Translations under genes and position numbers: made by a program | The notes under the pieces: model-generated | Told to the model about the DNA's origin: nothing | Databases searched by the model: none | The model's input: the letters and a program-made list of their open reading frames with translations, nothing else | Source: Candidatus Adiutrix sp. | Lineage (GTDB): Bacteria > Desulfobacterota > Desulfarculia > Adiutricales > Adiutricaceae | Length of the DNA: 6,656 nt | NCBI GenBank assembly: GCA_031273445.1 | Contig: JAISRV010000041.1 | Coordinates: 1 to 6,656, forward strand | Reading direction: 5' to 3' | In this document: positions 1 through 5,862 of the stretch, one piece after another | Numbering within the stretch: the stretch's first letter is position 1 | How the letters are laid out: each line of letters begins with the position of its first letter

Positions 1-1302
1 AAGCTGGCGCACCTGGCGGGGTTTGTCTTTCATGACCACCTGCCAGGGGTCGCGGGCCGACGGGAATTCGCGCGGATACTCGCCGGTGACCAGCTTGAAC
101 AGAGAAGCCGCCGCGGCCCAGACGTCCACTTCCGGCCCGGCGTATTTGAAGTTCATGGCCTGCTGACGCGGCATGGTGGCCGGAGAGCCGGCCACCGAGC
201 CGGTGCGGGTGTGGCAGGAGCCGCCGTGGCCGTAAAATTTGCCGACGCCGATGTCGGCGATTTTGGGGACGAGGCTGTTTTCGCCGCCCAGAAATATGTT
301 GGCCGGCTTAAGGTCGCGGTGCACCAGGCCCACGGCTTCCGGCGCCTCCGGATCATGAACGCCGACCGTGGCCAGTTTGACGTTGTGCAGATAGCCCAGA
401 CCGTCAAGGGCCGGAATGACGATCTTCAGCGCCTCCTCCGGGGTCAGAAAGCCGCCTTCACGAGTGCGGTATTCTTCGCTGGTGCCGCCGGGGCAGTATT
501 CCATCAGGAAGAAATAGGCGCCGCCGTAAAACCCGAAATCATAGATGCGCACCACATTGGGATGCTTCAGGGCCCGGCCTATGGCCGCCTCTCTCAGAAA
601 GCTCTTTCTGGCCCAGTCGTTGTCGGAGACCAAGGGCGGCATGACCTTCAGGGCCAGCCGGGCGCCGCTGTTTTTGCGCACCGCCAGAAAGACGGCGCTG
701 GTGGCGCCGCGCCCCAGGAGGCGGGCTATGCGCAGGCCTTTCAGGGAGTCCAGGGCCTTGATGCGCCTCGACAGCCCGGCCTGCAGCAGCTTCAGGGCGG
801 AAACCGGATTACTGCGGCATTTTTTGCAAAGCGAGTCCGGATATTTGGATATTTCTCGGGGCTGCAGCATCATGCCGCAGCCGGGGCAGCGCTGACTGGC
901 CTGCTGCCCCGCCGCGCTTGAGGCTTCAACATCCGCTTCATCCAATATCGAAACGCGAAAGACCAGTTCCCCAAGGTTGAGTATGTCGCCGTCGGCCAAG
1001 GCCGCCCCCGGCCCGTAGACCGGAACGCCGCTTTCATGCCTGGGGTCGTCGTCGCGCTCTCCCGTCAGATGGCCGTTGACCCAGGTGCCGTTAAGGCTGC
1101 CCAGGTCTCTGATGACGGCCTGTTCCCCGCCCAGTTCGATGACCGCGTGATAGGCCGACAGGCTTTGGATGTTTTTTTCCTCGGGCGGGGGAATAACGTC
1201 CGCTTTTTCATCCCGGCCGATGAGAACGGTTCTGGGGCATTCGAATTCCCAGCGGCCCGCGCCTCCGGAGTCGGCGGTCAGAATGAGTTTAAGCGAGGCC
1301 AT
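1..1302 (-). CDS. FHA / zinc-knuckle / Ser-Thr protein kinase (3' end beyond window)
   Basis: Hanks-type serine/threonine kinase with an N-terminal phosphothreonine-binding FHA domain; 434 residues are visible and the frame is open to the window edge. FHA, about residues 20-115: GR at 29-30, S49/H52 (SAYHAVI) and DLGSLNGTWVNG at 66-77. Zinc knuckle: C139-x2-C142 and C159-x2-C162. Kinase, from about 190: glycine loop GRGATSAV at 197-204, ATP lysine K219 (LALKVM), helix-C glutamate E238, catalytic HRDLKPANI at 328-336, metal-binding D350 in DIG rather than DFG, GSPATMPRQQ at 372-381 in place of the usual APE segment, and VDVW with D393. Between YLH (304-306) and HRD lies a loop about 20 residues longer than the minimal spacing. 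All catalytic residues are present, so an active kinase is inferred; substrates are unknown. No signal peptide or membrane segment is visible in this part. The ATG at 1302 has a modest GGAAA upstream (1314-1318). It is the third gene of a likely valS-proB-kinase run, 137 bases after proB. Confidence 0.9.
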   Translation of the reverse strand, partial: MASLKLILTADSGGAGRWEFECPRTVLIGRDEKADVIPPPEEKNIQSLSAYHAVIELGGEQAVIRDLGSLNGTWVNGHLTGERDDDPRHESGVPVYGPGAALADGDILNLGELVFRVSILDEADVEASSAAGQQASQRCPGCGMMLQPREISKYPDSLCKKCRSNPVSALKLLQAGLSRRIKALDSLKGLRIARLLGRGATSAVFLAVRKNSGARLALKVMPPLVSDNDWARKSFLREAAIGRALKHPNVVRIYDFGFYGGAYFFLMEYCPGGTSEEYRTREGGFLTPEEALKIVIPALDGLGYLHNVKLATVGVHDPEAPEAVGLVHRDLKPANIFLGGENSLVPKIADIGVGKFYGHGGSCHTRTGSVAGSPATMPRQQAMNFKYAGPEVDVWAAAASLFKLVTGEYPREFPSARDPWQVVMKDKPRQVRQL

Positions 1303-1439
1303 AAAAATACCGGTTTCCAGATAAATGACGCCTGAAGCGAAACGTTGGTTGAATATGATCCCATTCTAAATATCGGCACAATCGAAGCGCGACTCAAGCC
1401 ATAATTGCCGGCGCTTCGCTGAAAGAGGCCCCGCGGCCG
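1303..1439 (-). other. proB-kinase spacer with an 8-bp inverted repeat
   Basis: Between the proB stop and the kinase start there is a perfect 8-bp inverted repeat, CGAAGCGC at 1383-1390 and GCGCTTCG at 1411-1418, separated by 20 bases. Read as RNA from the minus strand the stem is followed by ATTGTGCC, not a U run, so it is not a classical intrinsic terminator. It may be an mRNA-stabilising or attenuating hairpin, or a protein site. A weak promoter match for the kinase exists on the minus strand: TTGAGT at 1392-1397, a 19-base gap, then TATTTA at 1367-1372. Its -35 box falls in the loop of the repeat. Both readings are tentative; no gene is seen here. Confidence 0.35.
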
Positions 1440-2573
1440 TCAAATCAGGCCTGCCGACAGGACCAGGTTGTCGCGGTGGACGACCTCGTCGGAATGGCAA
1501 TAGCCTAGGGCGGCGCTGATGTTTCCGCTGGGCCGGCCCATGATTTTTTCCACCTCGGCGGCGTTGTAGTTCACCAGCCCCACGGCCAGAAGGCCGCCGC
1601 TCTCATCCAGAACCTTCACCGCGTCGCCGGCGGCGAAGGCGCCTTCAGTCTTGGTTATGCCGCCCGGCAAAAGGCTTTTCCCCCTTTTCGTCAGGGCGGC
1701 GGCGCAGCCCGCGTCCACCGTCAGGCGGCCTTTGGGGCGGCTGGCGAAGGCCAGCCAGCTTTTTTTGCCGGCCATGGCCCTGGCGGCCGGCGGCTTGAAA
1801 AAAGTGCCGATATCCTGGCCTTCGATTATTTTTTTCAGCGCGTCCCGCCGGGCGCCGTTGGCGATGACGCTGGCCGTCCCCAGTTCGGCCAGTCGTTTGG
1901 CCGCCCGCACTTTGGTGTACATCCCGCCGACGCCTAAAGGCCCGCCGCCGCCGGCCAGGGAGAGAATGCGCGGGGTGATGGCCTCGACCTGGCTGATCAG
2001 GGCCGCGTCCGGGCGGGCGCGCGGATCGGCCTCATAAAGCCCGTCGATATCGGTCAGGTTGATGAAAAGATCGGCCTCGACCAGCCCCGCCACCAGGGCG
2101 CCCAGGGTGTCGTTGTCCCCGACTTTCAGTTCCTCCACGGCCACAGTGTCGTTTTCGTTGATTACCGGAACCACATCATGCTCAAAAAGAGTCAGAAGCG
2201 TGTTTTTCGCGTTTAAAAAGCGCGCCCGGTCGGCCAAGTCATCGGCGCTGAGGAGAATCTGGGCGGCGGTCAGGCCTTCGGCGGCCAAGGCTTTGGCCCA
2301 GGCGGCCATGAGCGACACCTGCCCCACGGCGGCGCAGGCCTGCTTCATTCTAAGGCTTTTCGGCCTTTCTGTCAGTCCCAGCTTTTTAAAGCCGGAGCCG
2401 ATAGCGCCGGAGGAGACCAGAACCACTTCGCGGAGGCGGCGCAAATCGGCTATCTGCCGGGCCAGCGCCTTGATTCTGCCCTGGGACAGGCCTTCATTTT
2501 CAAACAAAATGTTGGTGCCCGCCTTGATGACGACGCGTTGGCTTTTGTGCAGCAGTTGTCTTGAGTCCAGCAT
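1440..2573 (-). CDS. proB: glutamate 5-kinase, first enzyme of proline synthesis
   Basis: Cytosolic ATP:glutamate 5-phosphotransferase; its unstable product gamma-glutamyl phosphate is passed to ProA, which is not in this window. It is 377 residues, normal for the two-domain form. Amino-acid-kinase domain, residues about 10-260: phosphate-binding K17 (VVIKAGTNIL), VLVSSGAIGSG at 51-61, PVINENDTVAVEEL at 136-149, GDNDTLGALVA at 152-162 (glutamate binding), NLTDIDGLY at 172-180 and GVGGMYTK at 214-221 (nucleotide binding; usually GTGGM.TK). C-terminal PUA domain, about 280-362: GRLTVDAG, SLLPGGI and GDAVKVL. The family is generally feedback-inhibited by proline; whether this one is cannot be told from sequence. 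The ATG at 2573 has AGGA (2583-2586) ahead of it and lies 58 bases after the valS stop, suggesting co-transcription. The KAGTN segment in place of the usual K.GSS is a small departure. Confidence 0.97.
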   Translation of the reverse strand: MLDSRQLLHKSQRVVIKAGTNILFENEGLSQGRIKALARQIADLRRLREVVLVSSGAIGSGFKKLGLTERPKSLRMKQACAAVGQVSLMAAWAKALAAEGLTAAQILLSADDLADRARFLNAKNTLLTLFEHDVVPVINENDTVAVEELKVGDNDTLGALVAGLVEADLFINLTDIDGLYEADPRARPDAALISQVEAITPRILSLAGGGGPLGVGGMYTKVRAAKRLAELGTASVIANGARRDALKKIIEGQDIGTFFKPPAARAMAGKKSWLAFASRPKGRLTVDAGCAAALTKRGKSLLPGGITKTEGAFAAGDAVKVLDESGGLLAVGLVNYNAAEVEKIMGRPSGNISAALGYCHSDEVVHRDNLVLSAGLI

Positions 2574-2631
2574 GGCTTACGGTCCTGGCCGTTAAATATG
2601 GCCATTCGGCTCTATTTCCCGGGAAAGGAGC
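2574..2631 (-). repeat. valS-proB spacer with a 12-bp perfect palindrome
   Basis: The 58-base gap holds the perfect palindrome TTTCCCGGGAAA at 2615-2626, just after the valS stop codon. A short stem also occurs, TGGCC at 2586-2590 with GGCCA at 2600-2604, enclosing nine AT-rich bases; it abuts the AGGA ribosome binding site of proB (2583-2586). The palindrome has no loop, so it is more likely a DNA site or chance than an RNA hairpin. The second stem could modestly affect proB translation. No U run follows either, so no terminator is called. Confidence 0.3.
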
Positions 2632-5289
2632 TCAGCGCTCCATCTCTTTCAGCGCGGCCAGCGAGCGGCGGAGGGTTCCGCTTCTGACCTCCATCTCTTT
2701 CAGGCGGGCGCGCGTCTCTTCGACGATCTCTTCCGGCGCCTTTTTGAGGTAATCTTCGTTGGCCAGTTTGGCGGCGGCGGCCTGGGCGTCTTTGGTCAGG
2801 GTCTCCAGTTCCCTGGTCAGGCGCCGGGACTCTTCCGCCAGATCGATAAGGCCGGCCAGAGGCGTCCAGACTTCGCCCCAGGGGAAAGCCGCCAGGGCCG
2901 CTTCGCGCGGCTTCTCCAGCCCCTCAGGCGCGGCTTCCAGGCTCCCGGCGCCGGCCAGCTTCAGAAGCATGGGCGCATATTCCTTCAGCACGGCGCGAAG
3001 ACCGGGGTCGGAGATTTTGACCAAGGGGGCCAGTTTCGCGGCCGGGGGCACGCCGAAGTCGGCCCGCGCCTGGCGGACGGCTTTGGTCACGTCCATCAGA
3101 AAACCGATGTCGTTTTCCGCCGCCAGGTCGACGAAGGTTTCGCCGTCGCCGCCGGGGAAGGGGGCTTTCATGATCGTGCCGCCGGCGCCCGGCAGTTTGG
3201 ACCACAATTCTTCGGTGACGAAAGGCATGACCGGGTGCAAAAGGCGCAGAATCGCCGACAGGGCGTGAAGCAGGCTGCGCCGCGTCCGTTCGCGCGCCTC
3301 TTCGTCTTCGCCGTAGAGGGCCGGTTTGATCAGCTCCAGATACCAGTCGCAGAATTCATCCCAGACGAAGTGATAAATCGCGTCGGCCGCCCGGTCGAAA
3401 TGGAAGCCGTCCAGGCAGCCGCGCATCAGTTCGGCGGTTCGGCTCAGGCGGCTGAGCAGCCAGCGGTCCGGCAGCGTTTCCGGACGCGGCCTCTCCCCGG
3501 CCGAAGCTTCGCCCGCGTTGGTCAGCGCCAGCTTGGCCGCGTTCCAGAGTTTGTTGACGAATTTGCCGTAGCCGGCGATGCGGTCGTCGCTCAGTTTGAC
3601 GTCCCGGCCCTGGCCGGAGAGGGCGCAGAGGGTGAAACGGAAGGCGTCGGCGCCGTATTTGTCGATCACGGTCAGGGGGTCGATGACGTTGCCTTTGGAC
3701 TTGCTCATCTTCTGCCCGCCGGCGTCGCGCACCAGGGCGTGGATCACCACGGTCCTGAAGGGCGTTTCGTCCATGAAGTGCAGACCCATCATCATCATTC
3801 TGGCCACCCAGAAAAAGATGATGTCGAAGCCCGTCACCAGAACGGAGGTGGGATAATAGCGGGCCAGGTCCGCCGTTTTTTCCGGCCAGCCGAAGATGGA
3901 AAAAGGCCACAGCGCCGAAGAGAACCAGGTGTCGAGCACGTCCGGGTCGCGCTCCAGCGCGCCGGCGCAGTCGGGGCAGCTTCGGGCCTCTTCGCGCGAG
4001 ACCACGGTTCGGCCGCAGTTCGGGCAATGCCAGGCCGGAATCTGGTGGCCCCACCACAGCTGGCGGCTGATGCACCAGTCGCGGATGTTGTCCAGCCACT
4101 CGAAATATGTTTTTTCCCAGTTTTTGGGCACAAAAACAGTGCGGCCGTCGCGCACGGCCCGGGCCGCCCGGTCGGCCAGGGCGCCCGTCCTGACGAACCA
4201 CTGTTTGGACAGGTTGGGCTCCACCACGGTTTTGCAGCGGTAGCAGACGCCCACCGCGTGGGCCAGGGCTTCGGTTTTTTCCAGAAGGTTTTTTTCTTCC
4301 AGTTCCGTCAAAATGTTTTTGCGGGCTTCGAAGCGGTCCTGACCGTTGTAGGCGCCGGCTTCCGCGTTAAGGCGGCCGTCGTCGCCGATGCATTTTATGG
4401 TCGGCAGCTTGTGGGCCAGGCCCAGCCGAAAGTCGTTGGGGTCATGGGCCGGGGTTATTTTCAGAGCCCCGGCGCCGAATTCCGCGTCCACATACGCGTC
4501 GCCGATGACGGGAACCGTCCGGCCGGTCAGAGGCACATGAACCCTATGGCCGATCAGATGTCTGAAGCGGCCGTCCTCTGGGTTTACGGCCACGGCCGTG
4601 TCGCCGAAGATGGTCTCCGGCCTGGTGGTGGCCACGGTCAGGCTTTCGTCGGAGTCTTCCAGGGGATAGCGCACATAATAGAGACGGCCCTTCTGCTCTT
4701 CATGTTCCACCTCCAGGTCGGCCAGGGCGGTCAGGCAACGGGGGCACCAGTTTATGATGTAATAATCCTGATAAATCAGCCCCTGTTCGTAAAGGGCGAC
4801 GAAAACTTCCCGCACGGCTTTCGACAGCCCTTCATCCATGGTGAAGCGTTCGCGGCTCCAGTCGCAGGAGGCGCCCAGACGGCGCAGTTGGCGGACGATG
4901 TTGCCGCCGTATTCCTTTTTCCATTGCCAGACGCGGTCGATGAATTTTTCGCGGCCCAGGTCCTGGCGCTTGAGGCCCTCGGCCGCCAGGGCCTTTTCCA
5001 CCACGTTCTGGGTGGCGATGCCCGCGTGATCGGTGCCGGGCGCCCAGAGGGCGTTGTCGCCGAGCATGCGGTGATAGCGGATCAGAATGTCCTGAAGGGT
5101 GTTGTCCAGGGCGTGGCCCATATGCAGGTTGCCCGTGACGTTGGGCGGCGGGATGACGATGGCGAACGGCCGGCCGGGCGCCTGGGGGTCGGCGGTGAAA
5201 AAGCCGCTTTTTTCCCACCAGTCATAGATGCGGGCTTCGGCGTTTTTATGGTCGAAATTTTTGTCTAAAATTGTTTTCTCTAAAGGCAT
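2632..5289 (-). CDS. valS: valyl-tRNA synthetase
   Basis: Class I aminoacyl-tRNA synthetase that charges tRNA-Val in the cytosol and hydrolyses mischarged Thr-tRNA. It has 885 residues from the chosen start, within the bacterial range. Signatures in order: PPPNVTGNLHMGHA at 47-60 (HIGH motif as HMGH), CP1 editing domain with TTRPETIFGDTAV at 221-233 and KITPAHDPNDF at 277-287, WWGHQIPAW at 412-420, KMSKS at 527-531, anticodon-binding helical domain from about 600 to 800, and a C-terminal coiled-coil arm from about 812 to 885. Zinc-type cysteine pairs are C182/C185, C349/C352, C422/C425 and C438/C441, as in Thermus-type ValRS. A longer frame begins at ATG 5328, but the ATG at 5289 starts the conserved region (MPLEKTILDKNFD) and is preceded by GGGAGGG; the extra 13 residues would encode that ribosome binding site. 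First gene of the minus-strand run. Confidence 0.98.
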   Translation of the reverse strand: MPLEKTILDKNFDHKNAEARIYDWWEKSGFFTADPQAPGRPFAIVIPPPNVTGNLHMGHALDNTLQDILIRYHRMLGDNALWAPGTDHAGIATQNVVEKALAAEGLKRQDLGREKFIDRVWQWKKEYGGNIVRQLRRLGASCDWSRERFTMDEGLSKAVREVFVALYEQGLIYQDYYIINWCPRCLTALADLEVEHEEQKGRLYYVRYPLEDSDESLTVATTRPETIFGDTAVAVNPEDGRFRHLIGHRVHVPLTGRTVPVIGDAYVDAEFGAGALKITPAHDPNDFRLGLAHKLPTIKCIGDDGRLNAEAGAYNGQDRFEARKNILTELEEKNLLEKTEALAHAVGVCYRCKTVVEPNLSKQWFVRTGALADRAARAVRDGRTVFVPKNWEKTYFEWLDNIRDWCISRQLWWGHQIPAWHCPNCGRTVVSREEARSCPDCAGALERDPDVLDTWFSSALWPFSIFGWPEKTADLARYYPTSVLVTGFDIIFFWVARMMMMGLHFMDETPFRTVVIHALVRDAGGQKMSKSKGNVIDPLTVIDKYGADAFRFTLCALSGQGRDVKLSDDRIAGYGKFVNKLWNAAKLALTNAGEASAGERPRPETLPDRWLLSRLSRTAELMRGCLDGFHFDRAADAIYHFVWDEFCDWYLELIKPALYGEDEEARERTRRSLLHALSAILRLLHPVMPFVTEELWSKLPGAGGTIMKAPFPGGDGETFVDLAAENDIGFLMDVTKAVRQARADFGVPPAAKLAPLVKISDPGLRAVLKEYAPMLLKLAGAGSLEAAPEGLEKPREAALAAFPWGEVWTPLAGLIDLAEESRRLTRELETLTKDAQAAAAKLANEDYLKKAPEEIVEETRARLKEMEVRSGTLRRSLAALKEMER

Positions 5290-5300
5290 GCCAAAAATTT

Positions 5301-5307
5301 CCCTCCC
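5301..5307 (-). promoter_or_regulatory. valS ribosome binding site deciding the start
   Basis: On the minus strand GGGAGGG ends 11 bases before the ATG at 5289. The upstream in-frame ATG at 5328 has no comparable purine run before it (it is preceded by a TAA and a TTGACC stretch). This favours the shorter ValRS. Confidence 0.75.
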
Positions 5308-5328
5308 TGACAAAATAACGGTGAACAT

Positions 5329-5557
5329 TTAGGTCAACGATATATTATTACTCAAAATCATTAAAAAAACAAGCGACAGGCTAAGCAGACCAGGGCAAGA
5401 GCATTTTAAATATCTTGAAAATGGCGCAATAAATGCACGGCATAATCTGGATTCATGGCCGCCATGCGTCTTTTTCTGCGAACGCCTGCTTTTTTACTGG
5501 GATCCTTTTTGATTCTTTTACACTTGTTCGGGCGCCTGTGGGCGCCTCTCCCCTCAT
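5329..5557 (-). pseudogene. short reading frame split by one base; possible relic or dispersed repeat
   Basis: On the minus strand an ATG at 5557 opens a 34-codon frame ending at TGA 5453. It begins MRGEAPTGARTSVKESKR and continues IPVKKQAFAEK before the frame is lost. Removing one A from the A5 run at 5471-5475 joins AFAEK to THGGHESRLCRAFIAPFSRY and a hydrophobic tail (PGLLSLSLVFLMIL) that ends at TAA 5329-5331, giving 75 residues in all. From memory, near-identical strings occur in small hypothetical proteins of Desulfovibrio-type genomes; I cannot verify this here. The element contains a hairpin, GGCGCC at 5531-5536 and again at 5541-5546, and overlaps the candidate valS promoter. There is only a weak ribosome binding site (GGAA), and base composition differs from the flanking genes. 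It may be a decayed small gene, a dispersed intergenic repeat mistaken for genes elsewhere, or chance. Confidence 0.35.
5342..5372 (-). promoter_or_regulatory. candidate sigma-70 promoter of the valS run
   Basis: On the minus strand TTGTTT (5367-5372) is followed, after 16 to 19 bases depending on the register, by TAATAATATA (5341-5350), which holds several plausible -10 boxes. A transcript would start near 5330-5337 and have a leader of roughly 45 bases, too short for a T-box. No T-box sequence (the conserved GGTGG...ACCGCG type) is seen anywhere upstream of valS. The AT-rich composition makes chance matches likely, so confidence is moderate. Confidence 0.4.
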
Positions 5558-5637
5558 TGGTGTAATTTCCGGGGAATCAGGCGGCATGGAAACTTAAAGG
5601 ATGTTTATATTTCATCTTTACAACATAAATAATAAAC

Positions 5638-5666
5638 TTGACATATAGTTATATATTTGCTAAAAA
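5638..5666 (+). promoter_or_regulatory. sigma-70 type promoter for the membrane protein gene
   Basis: A perfect -35 box TTGACA (5638-5643) is followed by a 17-base spacer and TAAAAA (5661-5666, four of six matches to TATAAT). The spacer ends in TGC, an extended -10 element. The 35 bases upstream are strongly AT-rich, as in an UP element. The predicted start is near 5673, leaving a leader of about 190 bases before the ATG at 5863. It is the best promoter match in the window. Confidence 0.7.
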
Positions 5667-5672
5667 GAGATC

Positions 5673-5862
5673 TAAAAGAGACCGAGTTGCCGCCATCGAG
5701 CCGTTCCGCGTCATACGCCTTTGAAACTTGTGCAGCCCGCGACTTTTTACGACCCTATAGCCGCCGCCCTCTGACGAGGGATAAATTCCGGCGGGGACGG
5801 CGCGGCGTTTCGGGCCGGGAATTTTTCGCCAGACCCTGGAATATAAAATTTAAGGAGCTGAT
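5673..5862 (+). promoter_or_regulatory. long structured 5' leader of the membrane protein gene
   Basis: The predicted leader has a visible compound hairpin. CCGCCG (5761-5766) pairs with CGGCGG (5789-5794), and inside it CCCTC (5767-5771) pairs with GAGGG (5776-5780) around a TGAC loop; an eight-base bulge ATAAATTC sits on the 3' side. A second helix, CCGGC (5788-5792) with GCCGG (5814-5818), shares bases with the first and is followed by GAATTTTTC, resembling a weak intrinsic terminator. The two helices cannot form together, which is the layout of an attenuator. I recognise no known riboswitch class. An open frame crosses the leader from about 5657, but it starts inside the promoter, has no ribosome binding site and overlaps the real start, so I do not call it coding. 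Confidence 0.4.
5852..5857 (+). promoter_or_regulatory. ribosome binding site of the membrane protein gene
   Basis: AAGGAG lies five bases before the ATG at 5863, in an AT-rich unstructured stretch. It fixes the start of the membrane protein and argues against a start further upstream. Confidence 0.85.

Noticed and set aside
211..921. 236-codon open frame on the plus strand over the kinase
   Set aside because: Antisense shadow of the FHA/kinase gene, which has intact catalytic motifs on the other strand. No ribosome binding site or recognisable domain.
2059..2595. 178-codon plus-strand frame across proB
   Set aside because: Ser/Arg/Ala-rich antisense shadow of proB without any family resemblance.
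3235..5268. 677-codon open frame on the plus strand
   Set aside because: It lies fully antisense to valS, whose motifs are unambiguous. The frame is rich in Ala, Val, Gly and His in the way antisense frames of GC-rich genes are, and shows no domain.
5290..5640. T-box riboswitch upstream of valS
   Set aside because: None of the conserved T-box antiterminator sequence is present on the minus strand and there is no terminator hairpin with a U run before valS.
5761..5800. Guanidine-II (mini-ykkC) type hairpins, because ACGA and ACGG occur near stems
   Set aside because: Neither ACGA nor ACGG sits as a tetraloop closed by a complementary stem; the clear hairpin has a TGAC loop.
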